Shown here: piece by piece, positions 6,949 through 14,524 of the stretch
Numbering within the stretch: the first letter of the stretch is position 1
How the letters are laid out: every line of letters begins with the position of its first letter
Source: JBECKQ01 sp040235375
GTDB taxonomy: Bacteria > Planctomycetota > Phycisphaerae > UBA1845
Assembly (NCBI GenBank): GCA_040235375.1
Contig: JBECKQ010000454.1
Span: 1-14,529 of the forward strand
Length of the DNA stretch: 14,529 bases
Reading direction: 5' to 3'
Position numbers and translations under genes: made by a program
The notes under the pieces: generated by a model
Databases searched by the model: none
The model's input: only the letters and a program-made list of their open reading frames with translations
Told to the model about the DNA's origin: nothing

Positions 6949-7665
6949 TCAGGGAGAGAGCAGGCGGTCGAGCCGGGCGCCGGGGGCCGCGTCCTCGGGC
7001 TCGGCGCCCTTGCGGAAGATCCTCGCTGGCGCGGCGAGGAGTTCGCAGGCTTCGCCGTTGATGTGCAGCATTCCGCCTTCCCAGAGGCCGACGACGGGGA
7101 GCGCATTCACTTCGTGAAATTCGCGAATGCGATCGTCTCGCGTCTCGCCGAAATGCGCCCGGTACTCCTCCCCATCGCGGATAAAGACCTGGCCGGCGAA
7201 GTAGTGCGGGTTGATCTGGAAGGGCACAAGATTCAAGGCCGTGAAACTTGGTGGCATCACAATGGGCATGTCGTTAGTCGTCATCAACGTCGGGCAGGCC
7301 ACGTTGGTACCGGCACTGATGCCCAAGTAGGGCATTCCCTGCCGGATGCGGCGACGGATCGGGTCTAGAAGCCGGTGGCGGTGAAGGTCGTTGACGAGGC
7401 GGAACGTGTTTCCACCGCCTATGAATATGGCCTCCGCGGTCTCGACGGCAGCGATCCGGTCTTCGAATTGGTGAATCCCGTCGAGTTGGTAACCGGCGTT
7501 AAACCCTTCCTGGAGCATGACTTCGAGGTATCGATCGTGGTCGGCCAAGGCAAAGGGAACGAAGAGGATGCGTTCAACCGGCCCGAAGTGGACACGCATT
7601 TGCTCGAACAGTCGCTGGCGGCGCTGTTCCGTTCGAAATCCTCCGCTTCCCAGCAGCAGCCTCAT
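6949..7665 (-). CDS. pepE: Peptidase E (alpha-aspartyl dipeptidase, family S51)
   Basis: The 238-aa product is the normal length for PepE. This cytoplasmic serine peptidase releases N-terminal aspartate from Asp-X dipeptides. The sequence shows GGGNTFRL (83-90), the nucleophile elbow GISAGTN (115-121; Ser117), Asp132 and NPHY (152-155; His154). The spacing Ser-15-Asp and Ser-37-His equals that of the Salmonella triad (Ser120, Asp135, His157). LWEGGML (194-200) is also conserved. Cyanophycinase-type S51 relatives are longer and lack the same C-terminal pattern. ATG 7665 is preceded by AAGGGGTGA at good spacing. The gene is transcribed divergently from the LTD protein gene, and its stop lies 8 bases from that of the membrane protein gene. 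The aspartate it frees could feed the aspartate aminotransferase further right, though this is only inference. Confidence 0.93.
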   Translation of the reverse strand: MRLLLGSGGFRTEQRRQRLFEQMRVHFGPVERILFVPFALADHDRYLEVMLQEGFNAGYQLDGIHQFEDRIAAVETAEAIFIGGGNTFRLVNDLHRHRLLDPIRRRIRQGMPYLGISAGTNVACPTLMTTNDMPIVMPPSFTALNLVPFQINPHYFAGQVFIRDGEEYRAHFGETRDDRIREFHEVNALPVVGLWEGGMLHINGEACELLAAPARIFRKGAEPEDAAPGARLDRLLSP

Positions 7666-7974
7666 CGCAAGTCACCCCTTCGGGAATAGAGTTTTGCCTC
7701 TTCAGCGCGCCGCCCGCGTCAGCGACTGCCCACGCAGACGGTACTCTAATGGCTAGACCCGAGCCTGCACAGTGGGCCCGCAAGGCAATCGAGACCTAAT
7801 GGAGGCGGAATCAGCTTCCACGAGCCATGGCGTGCAAGAACCCCGTTATTGGACGTTTCCGAAACAATTCTCGGCTTTGAACCAAAATCTTCGCCGAATC
7901 TTAATGGTGCTTTTCTCCGGGCAAGTCATTATCATGAGGTCAAAGGGGCAGCTCGGGGTGGGGTGCGATAGGGG
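7666..7974. other. Intergenic region between pepE and the structured element
   Basis: No convincing gene is seen here. The part at about 7845-7940 is markedly more AT-rich than the rest and could hold promoters. A weak pair for the plus strand is TTGAAC (7877-7882), 17 bases, CTTAAT (7900-7905), each 4 of 6 to consensus. TATCAT (7930-7935) is a good -10 without a matching -35. Confidence 0.35.
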
Positions 7975-8064
7975 GTCGGGCCGAATCTCGCCAAGCAGTT
8001 GTGGAGGCGGTGTTCGATGGCGGGCGCCGAGCCAGGGATACACTCGGCGCGATTCGGATCCGAC
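7975..8064 (+). ncRNA. Candidate structured RNA: compact three-way junction
   Basis: Three helices fit together with no loose joining bases. P1 pairs GTCGG (7975-7979) with CCGAC (8060-8064) and CCGAATC (7981-7987) with GATTCGG (8051-8057). G7980-U8059 and a bulged A8058 fall in between. P2 pairs CGCCA (7989-7993) with TGGCG (8018-8022), extended by a U7988-G8023 wobble. P3 pairs GCGCCGAG (8024-8031) with CTCGGCGC (8043-8050) around an 11-base loop. Both wobbles are pairs only on the plus strand, which favours RNA in that sense. The element ends 239 bases before the LTD gene, so it may be part of its leader (riboswitch-like or regulatory) or a separate small RNA. It does not show the conserved cores of riboswitch or ribozyme classes I know. 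The pairing was found by hand; covariation is untested. Confidence 0.45.
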
Positions 8065-8197
8065 GACTGACGGGTACGCTCCGCGCTCGTTGTGATCGAG
8101 TACTGATCATCCGGCCATCGGAGGTCTGCGTGTTGGTGGTGTATGGAGGGCGGCGCGGCCCATTGCGGTGTGGTTCCTAAACCGCAGGAGGGAGATG
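8065..8197 (+). other. Distal leader of the LTD protein gene
   Basis: This stretch between the three-way junction and the small ORF has no gene that I can support. It includes a 5-bp inverted repeat, TGATC (8093-8097) and GATCA (8105-8109), and the strong AGGAGG site (8186-8191) that serves the small ORF. Confidence 0.3.
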
Positions 8198-8287
8198 ATG
8201 CTGCCATGGAGCCTTGGCTGGAGCAAGGCCCCGGAGAGGCAAGCTACCTGTCCGGATCAGAGGTCCGGAGCAGTGAGACAGGCGTGA
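8198..8287 (+). CDS. Candidate leader peptide / small ORF (29 aa)
   Basis: ATG 8198 (ATG 8195 is directly before it, in frame) is preceded by a perfect AGGAGG at 8186-8191 with a 6-base spacer. The ORF encodes 29 residues, beginning MLPWSLGWSKAPE, and stops at TGA 8285-8287, on the edge of the AAAGGAGAGGG ribosome-binding site of the LTD gene. That layout suits translational coupling or a regulatory upstream ORF. A 6-bp hairpin lies inside it (8251-8269). The peptide has no membrane segment and no recognisable family, and chance is a real alternative. Confidence 0.35.
   Translation: MLPWSLGWSKAPERQATCPDQRSGAVRQA
8251..8269 (+). other. Hairpin just upstream of the LTD gene ribosome-binding site
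   Basis: TCCGGA occurs twice (8251-8256 and 8264-8269) around a 7-base loop. Because TCCGGA is its own reverse complement, the two copies form a 6-bp stem. It lies 17 bases before the ribosome-binding site and could affect initiation. Confidence 0.35.
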
Positions 8288-8303
8288 AAGGAGAGGGATA
8301 GCT

Positions 8304-11300
8304 ATGCGTCGAGTCAATCTTATCTCCGGGTGTCGGACATTTCTGCTGGTGGTCGTATTCACTGCGACGGCACGTGCGGACGAGGTTTTTTCGTTTGTCC
8401 TCACGAATGACCAGGTGGTTCCGCCGTCGACGTGCGATGCGCCCGCCGTGGGAACCGCGACACTGAAGACGGACGAGACGCAAGTGGCGTTTGCCGTCTT
8501 TCACGATCTTCCCGATGCGAACAGCAACGGCGCGACGGTGCAGGTCGGCTACGTCGGAACCAACGGCGCGTTCATGTACACGTTGGATTACGTGAATACC
8601 AACACGTTTGGTGCAACCTTCCCGATCGATTCCAACGGGGTCGCGGATTTGCGTGCGGGGCGCCTGTACGTGCAGGTCGCGTCGGCCACGTGCCCCGGAG
8701 GCGCCGTACGCGGGCAGATCGCCGTGAACACCAGCCCGCAGCCCGGCGACGTGATCGTCTCGGAGATCATGTATAACCCGAAGTCGCAGGAGGGTACGCC
8801 GCCCATCGATTATACGTCGGCACCCGAGTGGATTGAGCTGTATAACGCGTCGCCGACGGACATCAACATCGGCGGCTGGTTTTTCCAGGACGAGGACGTA
8901 AGCGACGGGGCTCCATGCGAGTTGATGTACAGCGGGACGATTCCCGACTTCGTGCTGCGCTCGCGAACAGTGGTCGTGATCATTCCAGACGGGTCGGAGC
9001 TGAATCGGCCGACAGTGGCGGACTTCAAGGAAGCCTGGGACCTCGCTGATGACGCAAATGTTCTCCAACTGAACACGAACGGTACGGCAGGGGGAGCGAT
9101 CGTCGGCCGCAACCTCTCGAACAGCCCACGAAACGACAACAATCCGATCAACGACTTCGATCAGTTCGATCCGTTCGACTGGCAGCCGTGCGACTCGCAG
9201 GGGTTCGCCCGCGAGGATGCCCAGGGCAACCCGCTGTACGACAACGAAGTCCTCACTCTGAACGACGGTACGCAGATCATCGACGTGGTCAATTACGACG
9301 ATGACTTCGACCTGGGGTTCCATCCGACCTGGCCGGAAAGCACGTCGTACAGCAGCATCACGATCGTGCCGGCGGACTACCCGGACGATACGGATTTTTC
9401 GACATATACCGCGGCGGGGAACGACGAAGGCACGAGCTGGATCGCTCACGAGGACGGAGACATCGCGGGCGGCTTCCAACAGCGGCGGGCGGCGGGCGTA
9501 TACGGCGGCTACGACGTGGGCTCGCCGGGATACCTCTACGGCGTGACGGCGGGCAATCGATCGCCCGTCTCGCTGGCGCAGAGCCAGCTTCTTGATAAGG
9601 GCGAGACGCGCACGATCGTCATGGAAGGAACGGATCAGACGCGCCCCTTTTTCGGGCTGCTGCTGTTCTTCATCAAAACGCTACCCAAGCACGGCCAGCT
9701 TTGGGACGTCGCCTCGAACAAGCTGATCACACCCGCCATGCTGGGGACGGACGGCTACCTGATGCCGCGAATTCCCTTCGACCAGGTGCGATACGTCAAC
9801 GACGGGACGTGCGGCGTCGACTCATTCACGTTCTACAACCACGACGGCCTGCTGGCGTCGGACACGGCGACGGTCAACCTGTTCGTGCAGTGCGGCGAGG
9901 TCGCAATCACCGAAATCATGTACAACCCGGATTCTGAGGAAGCCTACCCCGCCAAGCCCGAATGGATCGAGCTTTACAACACGACCGACGAGCCGATCGA
10001 CCTGGCCGGCTGGTACCTCGCGGATGAGTCGACACGCAGCGGCGATTTCCCGAGCTACATTCTGGGTGCGAAGTCGGCGGTCGTGGCGATTCCGCCGGCT
10101 GTGGACCCGGCCGATTTCGTGTCCGCGTGGTCGGGACCGTCGTTCGACCCCACCTATGTGCCGTCGTTTGTCCACGTAACGACAAACGGCCAGACGCTGG
10201 TGGGTGGTATTACGGGCTCCAACCTGGCCAACAGTGGGGAGAACCTGCAACTGATCCGGCCTCAAGAGCCCGGCGACGACGTGGTGAAGGTCGTGGACGC
10301 GGTGTTCTACGTGAACGGCTTCCAGGATCCGGCCTGGCCGAAGGTGAGTCCCGACGGGCCGAGCATCTATCTGCCGTCGAGCGCCCTGCTGAACGCGATC
10401 GGGAATGACAACCCGGCGGCCTGGGACGTTTCCACGGTGGGGTTGAACGGCGCGTATGCCGTGAAGCCGAACGCGAGCTATGACCATGCCGCCGGAACGC
10501 CATACACCAGCGACGACGTGGGCTCTCCCGGGCGCCTGCCGGGGATCATCCAGGGCGGCTGCGCGTATGGCGGCCTTACTGCGGACGGCAACAGAGACAC
10601 GCTGGTCAACCTGCCGGACTTTGAGCACTTCGCCCTCTGCGCCGGGGGACCTGACGGTGCCTTGCCTCTTAACTGCGACTGCTTCGATGCAGACGCGGAC
10701 GGAGACGTGGACCTGTACGATTTCGGCGCGATGCAGCGTGTGTTCGCCGGCGCGGCTCCGGTCGAGCCGCCGGTCATCCTCAGTGAGGTGGTCGATGGAA
10801 CGCTCACCGGCGGAAAGCCGAAGTGGTTGGAGATCAGCAACTGCGGTACCGAGGCAGTGGATCTGTCCAACTATCGGATCGCGCTGTTTGCGAACGGCAG
10901 CGTCACAGAGAACTTCCTGAGCATGGGTTATGGGGACATGTCCGGTTTCCTGGCTCCGGGGGACAGCTACGTGGTCGCGAATGACAACTCCGGCCCCGGC
11001 GCCGAATTCCTGAGCGTCTACGGGTATGAAGCCGACCTGTACTTCGGCAGCGCCAACAGCAACGGTAACGACGTGTACCACCTCCTGCGAAGCGCGGGCA
11101 CGGGAGAAGTCCTGGTTGACGCACATGGGCAGATCGGCGTCGACGGCGAAGGAACCGCCTGGTGGTACCAGGACAGCTACGCTTATTCGCTGCCCGGCAG
11201 GGCGCCCAATGGCGGCGATTTCCAGGCTTCGAACTGGTACCATGCGGGGGCCGACGCGCTGGACGGGGTGGGGGAAGCGGGAATTGCCGCCGTCACCACG

Positions 11301-11327
11301 CCCGGCCAGCACGTCTGCGGACCGTGA
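8304..11327 (+). CDS. Large secreted protein: CHRD, lamin-tail (LTD) x3, Ig-like and internal dockerin-like regions
   Basis: The 1007-aa protein starts at ATG 8304 behind AAAGGAGAGGG. A signal peptide (1-25) ends ARA|DE. Residues about 28-140 fit a CHRD domain (opening FSFVLTNDQVVPP, closing GGAVRGQI). LTD module 1 spans about 150-413 (IVSEIMYNP, PEWIELYN) and LTD module 2 about 531-747 (ITEIMYNP, PEWIELYN); both end DVGSPG(Y/R)L, an internal duplication. Between them, about 416-528 is an Ig/cadherin-like domain (GVDSFTFYNHDG). Residues about 753-814 carry two calcium-loop-like segments, one reading DADADGDVDLYDF, as in planctomycete dockerin-like repeats but internal rather than C-terminal. 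LTD 3 spans about 823-980. No PEP-CTERM, LPXTG or type IX tail is seen. Such proteins are exported and probably adhesive or scaffold-like; no enzyme motif is evident. A structured leader precedes it and a hairpin follows. Confidence 0.88.
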   Translation: MRRVNLISGCRTFLLVVVFTATARADEVFSFVLTNDQVVPPSTCDAPAVGTATLKTDETQVAFAVFHDLPDANSNGATVQVGYVGTNGAFMYTLDYVNTNTFGATFPIDSNGVADLRAGRLYVQVASATCPGGAVRGQIAVNTSPQPGDVIVSEIMYNPKSQEGTPPIDYTSAPEWIELYNASPTDINIGGWFFQDEDVSDGAPCELMYSGTIPDFVLRSRTVVVIIPDGSELNRPTVADFKEAWDLADDANVLQLNTNGTAGGAIVGRNLSNSPRNDNNPINDFDQFDPFDWQPCDSQGFAREDAQGNPLYDNEVLTLNDGTQIIDVVNYDDDFDLGFHPTWPESTSYSSITIVPADYPDDTDFSTYTAAGNDEGTSWIAHEDGDIAGGFQQRRAAGVYGGYDVGSPGYLYGVTAGNRSPVSLAQSQLLDKGETRTIVMEGTDQTRPFFGLLLFFIKTLPKHGQLWDVASNKLITPAMLGTDGYLMPRIPFDQVRYVNDGTCGVDSFTFYNHDGLLASDTATVNLFVQCGEVAITEIMYNPDSEEAYPAKPEWIELYNTTDEPIDLAGWYLADESTRSGDFPSYILGAKSAVVAIPPAVDPADFVSAWSGPSFDPTYVPSFVHVTTNGQTLVGGITGSNLANSGENLQLIRPQEPGDDVVKVVDAVFYVNGFQDPAWPKVSPDGPSIYLPSSALLNAIGNDNPAAWDVSTVGLNGAYAVKPNASYDHAAGTPYTSDDVGSPGRLPGIIQGGCAYGGLTADGNRDTLVNLPDFEHFALCAGGPDGALPLNCDCFDADADGDVDLYDFGAMQRVFAGAAPVEPPVILSEVVDGTLTGGKPKWLEISNCGTEAVDLSNYRIALFANGSVTENFLSMGYGDMSGFLAPGDSYVVANDNSGPGAEFLSVYGYEADLYFGSANSNGNDVYHLLRSAGTGEVLVDAHGQIGVDGEGTAWWYQDSYAYSLPGRAPNGGDFQASNWYHAGADALDGVGEAGIAAVTTPGQHVCGP

Positions 11328-11340
11328 CGCGTTCGGCGAC

Positions 11341-11369
11341 CGCCGCCCGTCGATTGACTGACGGCGGCG
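11341..11369 (+). terminator. Strong GC hairpin after the LTD protein gene
   Basis: CGCCGCCCGTC (11341-11351) pairs with GACGGCGGCG (11360-11369): ten pairs with one bulged C and an 8-base loop, starting 14 bases after the stop. No T-run follows, so it may be a non-canonical terminator or an mRNA 3'-end stabiliser. Confidence 0.5.
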
Positions 11370-11654
11370 TAGATCCGCCATCGGCCCCAGCAGGAGAGTC
11401 GGGCACACGCACGCCGCGGGGCGTTGGTGGACGCGTGTCACGCCCTGGTCAGGCGAGCAGCGCCGCCGCACGCCGTGCACGCCTCGGCTACGACAACCGC
11501 GCCTCTTGTCCGACGAGTTTCCACCTGATAACTAGGATATCTTGACGCCCTTGCATGCCGAGTCGGCTGCGAGAAGCGTGAGAGCTCGCGAGCAGCGGAT
11601 GGACGCACCAGTGCACGCCGAGGGACTTCCTGCCGAGTTGTCAGAGGAAGCACG
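11370..11654. other. Intergenic region upstream of the aminotransferase-pckA pair
   Basis: No gene is supported here. It holds a nested hairpin, ACACGC (11405-11410) with GCGTGT (11433-11438), enclosing ACGCC/GGCGT (11411-11424). It also has an 11-base near-palindrome GCCGAGTCGGC (11557-11567) and a 10-base palindrome GCTCGCGAGC (11584-11593). The AT-rich patch 11526-11544 is the likeliest promoter area, but no good -35/-10 pair can be shown. Confidence 0.35.
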
Positions 11655-12872
11655 ATGAGCATCAGCCTGATCGGACGATCGATTGGCGAATCCGTAACGT
11701 TGAAGCTGAACGAGATGGCGGCGATCCTTCGGGCGAAGGGCGAGCCGGTCATCCATCTCGGCGGCGGCGAACCGAAATCAAAGGCACCGCTCGACGCGGT
11801 TGTCGCGGCGGCAGCCCTGCTCAACAGCGGCGAGGTGCGGTACGCTCCGGCCGACGGCATTCCGGAAATCAAGCAGGCGATCATCCGGTACACGGAAGAC
11901 TTCTATCACCGGAAAGTGGACCCGGAAAACGTCATCGCCTCAGGCGGAGCGAAGCAGGCGATCATGGTGTGCCTGCAGGCGATTCTCAATCCGCAGGAGG
12001 AGGTCATCTTTCCGTCGCCCTACTGGGTCAGCTATCCGGAAATGGTGAAGCTGTGCGGGGCCGTGCCCGTACCCGTGCGGCCGGAGGACGGCTCGTTCTA
12101 CCCGCGGATCGCCGATATCGAGCAGGTGATCACGTCGTACACGAAGGCGGTCATCATCAACAGCCCGAACAACCCGACCGGAGCGATGTACTCGGAGCAG
12201 TTCATCGCCGACGTGGTGGAGCTCTGCGAAAAGCGGGGGCTCTATCTCATCATGGACGATATCTATCACCGCCTGCTGTTCGAGGGGCGCCGGCCGATCA
12301 ACTGCTACGACTACGCCAGAGACCTGGGGGAGAATTCGAAGCTGGTCGTGGTAAACGGCGTGTCCAAGCAGTACGCGATGACGGGGTTCCGGATCGGCTG
12401 GGCGGTGGCGAACCGGAAGCTGATCGAAGTCATGACGAACATCCAGGGCCACCAGACGTCGGGGCCGTCGGTGGTACTCCAGCACGCGGCGGCGGCGGCC
12501 ATCAATGGTTCGCAATCGTGCGTCGAGAGCCTGAGGCTTACCCTGGAGAACAACCGCAACGTGATGATGCAGCGGCTCGGGGCGTTCGAAGGAGTCCGCG
12601 CGACCAAGCCGGACGGAACGTTCTACTGTTTCGCCGACTTCAGCTGCTACGACAAGGATTCGACGCGACTGTCGCAGCGTCTTCTCGACAAGGTGCGCGT
12701 GCTTACGGTGCCCGGCGTTGAGTTCGGGCTCGAGGGCTACCTGCGGCTTTCCACTTGCGGTTCGGTCAAGGACATCACCGAGGGTATCGAGCGGATCAAG
12801 TGGGTGCTCGATCCGAACTCGCCGAACGAGCTGTACATCGGCGATCGGAAGCTTGTGAGAGACTGGCTATGA
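11655..12872 (+). CDS. Class I/II PLP aminotransferase, aspartate aminotransferase type (subgroup Ib-like)
   Basis: The 405-aa cytoplasmic enzyme would interconvert aspartate and 2-oxoglutarate with oxaloacetate and glutamate. Fold-type I landmarks are all present: SGGAKQAI (96-103), SPYWVSYPEMV (121-131), NSPNNPTG (169-176; Asn173 toward the cofactor), DDIYHRLL (201-208) and the PLP lysine in SKQYAMTGFRIGW (237-249; Lys238). Arg364 in YLRLSTCGS matches the alpha-carboxylate-binding arginine. SPYWVSYPEM and SKxYAMTG(W/F)RIG are characteristic of the Thermus-type Ib aspartate enzymes, though other substrates in this superfamily cannot be excluded. The usual GEPDF near the N-terminus reads GEPKSKAP here. 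ATG 11655 follows GAGGAAG. The stop overlaps the pckA start (ATGA), so the two are translationally coupled. Confidence 0.9.
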   Translation: MSISLIGRSIGESVTLKLNEMAAILRAKGEPVIHLGGGEPKSKAPLDAVVAAAALLNSGEVRYAPADGIPEIKQAIIRYTEDFYHRKVDPENVIASGGAKQAIMVCLQAILNPQEEVIFPSPYWVSYPEMVKLCGAVPVPVRPEDGSFYPRIADIEQVITSYTKAVIINSPNNPTGAMYSEQFIADVVELCEKRGLYLIMDDIYHRLLFEGRRPINCYDYARDLGENSKLVVVNGVSKQYAMTGFRIGWAVANRKLIEVMTNIQGHQTSGPSVVLQHAAAAAINGSQSCVESLRLTLENNRNVMMQRLGAFEGVRATKPDGTFYCFADFSCYDKDSTRLSQRLLDKVRVLTVPGVEFGLEGYLRLSTCGSVKDITEGIERIKWVLDPNSPNELYIGDRKLVRDWL

Positions 12873-14524
12873 CGAAATACCTCGAGTTCGAGACGCCGGC
12901 CGGCCGGCAGGCCGAGGACCTGGCGAGCGATTACCGGCTGCGGCATCACGGCCTGGTGCATCTTGATCGCGTGTTCTGGAACCTGCCCACGCCGGCGCTC
13001 TACGAGGAGGCGGTTTTTCGGGGCGAGGCGCACATGACGCACGGCGGCCCGCTGCTTGTAAACACCGGCAAGCACACGGCCCGGGCGGCCGCCGACAAGT
13101 TCATCGTCCGCGAGGACACGACAGAAGGCAACATCTGGTGGGGTGAATACAACCGTCCGTGCAGCCCCGGGCAGTTCAGCGGTCTTTTTGCGCGATTGCA
13201 GGCGTTTCTTCAGGGCGAAGAGCTGTTCGTGCAGGACTGCTACGCCGGCGCGGATCCCAACTACCGGATGCCCATTCGCGTGATCACGGACCGGGCGTGG
13301 CAGAGCCTATTCGCCCGCAACATGTTCATCAACATCGCAAACCTGGACGAGTACAAGCGGCACGTGCCCGAGTTTACGGTTATCGCCTCACCCTCGTTCA
13401 AGACCGATCCGAAGGTGGACGGCACGCGCACCGATACGGCCATCGTCATCAACTTTGCCGAGCGTATCGCCCTCATCGGCAACACGAGCTACGGCGGGGA
13501 GATCAAGAAGACAGTCTTTACCGTGCTGAACTTCCTGCTGCCGCTCGAGGGCGTGCTGGCGATGCACTGTTCCGCCAACGTGGGGCCCGAAGGCGATGTG
13601 GCGCTGTTCTTCGGCCTGAGCGGTACCGGCAAGACGACGCTCTCCGCCGATCCCGCGCGTGCGTTGATCGGCGACGACGAGCACGGCTGGAGCGACGACG
13701 GCGTGTTCAATTTCGAGGGCGGGTGCTACGCGAAGGTGATCCGCCTGTCGGCGGAGCACGAGCCGCAGATTTACGCGTGCACGCGGCGCTTCGGGACGAT
13801 TCTCGAGAACGTGGTGTACGATCCGACTACGCGACGGATCGATCTCGATGACGACGCGCTCACGGAAAACACGCGGGCGTCGTATCCGCTCGAGTTCATT
13901 CCGAACGTCGTTCCCGACCGCATGGCCCGCGCGCATCCGCGAAACGTCATCTTCCTCACGTGCGACGCATCGGGTGTGCTGCCGCCGATCGCGCGTCTGA
14001 ACGCCAACGAGTCGATGTACCACTTCATCAGCGGCTATACGTCCAAGATTGCCGGGACGGAGATCGGGCTCGGCATCGAGCCGCAGATCACGTTCAGTGC
14101 GTGCTTCGGAGCGCCGTTCATGGTGCACCATCCGTTCAAGTACGCCGAACTGCTGCGGCAGAAGATGGCGAAGCATGGCGCCCGGTGCTGGCTCGTCAAC
14201 ACGGGCTGGACGGGCGGACCGTTCGGCGTCGGCAAGCGCATAAGCATCCGCCACACGCGCAACCTCCTCAACGCCGCGCTCGACGGCAAGCTGAGCGACG
14301 TGAAGTACCGCAAGGACAAGCTGTTCGGGTTCGAGGTGCCCACGAACTGCCCGGACGTGCCGCAGGACGTTCTCGATCCGTCGCACTCGTGGGGAAACAA
14401 GGACGAGTACTGGAAGAAGTACGACGCCCTGGCAGCGCGATACATCGAGAACTTCAAGCTCTTCGCGTCCGGCTGCCCCGACGAGGTCAAAGCGGCGGGG
14501 CCGAAACGCCTCGCGGCAGTCTGA
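12869..14524 (+). CDS. pckA: Phosphoenolpyruvate carboxykinase (ATP)
   Basis: The 551-aa enzyme converts oxaloacetate and ATP to PEP, CO2 and ADP, the entry step of gluconeogenesis from C4 acids. The P-loop (kinase-1) is GLSGTGKTTLS (249-259; Lys255, Thr256). Kinase-2 is IGDDEHGW (267-274; Asp270). GGEIKK (209-214) and MHCSAN (232-237; His233) supply the manganese ligands, and ENTRASYP (333-340; Arg336) completes the site. These align with E. coli Lys254, Asp269, Lys213, His232 and Arg333. Arg72 matches E. coli Arg65, but its usual TGRSPxDK setting reads TARAAADK. The true start is ATG 12869, which overlaps the aminotransferase TGA by four bases; the frame is open upstream to 12755, but that lies inside the aminotransferase. 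The length is slightly above the usual 530-540. The gene is complete and its stop lies 5 bases from the window end. Confidence 0.96.
   Translation: MTKYLEFETPAGRQAEDLASDYRLRHHGLVHLDRVFWNLPTPALYEEAVFRGEAHMTHGGPLLVNTGKHTARAAADKFIVREDTTEGNIWWGEYNRPCSPGQFSGLFARLQAFLQGEELFVQDCYAGADPNYRMPIRVITDRAWQSLFARNMFINIANLDEYKRHVPEFTVIASPSFKTDPKVDGTRTDTAIVINFAERIALIGNTSYGGEIKKTVFTVLNFLLPLEGVLAMHCSANVGPEGDVALFFGLSGTGKTTLSADPARALIGDDEHGWSDDGVFNFEGGCYAKVIRLSAEHEPQIYACTRRFGTILENVVYDPTTRRIDLDDDALTENTRASYPLEFIPNVVPDRMARAHPRNVIFLTCDASGVLPPIARLNANESMYHFISGYTSKIAGTEIGLGIEPQITFSACFGAPFMVHHPFKYAELLRQKMAKHGARCWLVNTGWTGGPFGVGKRISIRHTRNLLNAALDGKLSDVKYRKDKLFGFEVPTNCPDVPQDVLDPSHSWGNKDEYWKKYDALAARYIENFKLFASGCPDEVKAAGPKRLAAV

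Noticed and set aside
7975..8064. Integron attC site, hammerhead or purine-type riboswitch as an explanation for the three-way junction
   Set aside because: The attC core sites, CUGAUGA/GAAA ribozyme core and purine-riboswitch junction residues are all absent.
7772..8095. 107-aa plus-strand ORF in the pepE-LTD intergenic region
   Set aside because: No ribosome-binding site and no protein-like pattern, and it crosses the structured element at 7975-8064.
8244..9479. 411-aa open frame on the minus strand opposite the LTD protein gene
   Set aside because: It is a shadow of the high-GC plus-strand gene: low-complexity Arg/Val/His-rich sequence with no domain, while the plus frame has a signal peptide, domains and a ribosome-binding site.
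11230..11327. PEP-CTERM or other C-terminal sorting signal on the LTD protein
   Set aside because: The tail (GIAAVTTPGQHVCGP) has no PEP motif, transmembrane helix or basic end.
9822..11480. 552-aa open frame on the minus strand opposite the LTD protein gene
   Set aside because: Same reason: an Arg/His/Val-rich antisense frame without recognisable motifs, opposite a well-supported gene.
12755..12868. Upstream extension of PckA to the start of the open frame
   Set aside because: It would lie inside the aminotransferase gene. The conserved N-terminus and ATGA coupling fit ATG 12869.
13388..14386. 332-aa minus-strand frame opposite pckA
   Set aside because: pckA is certain on the plus strand, and the antisense frame has no domain.
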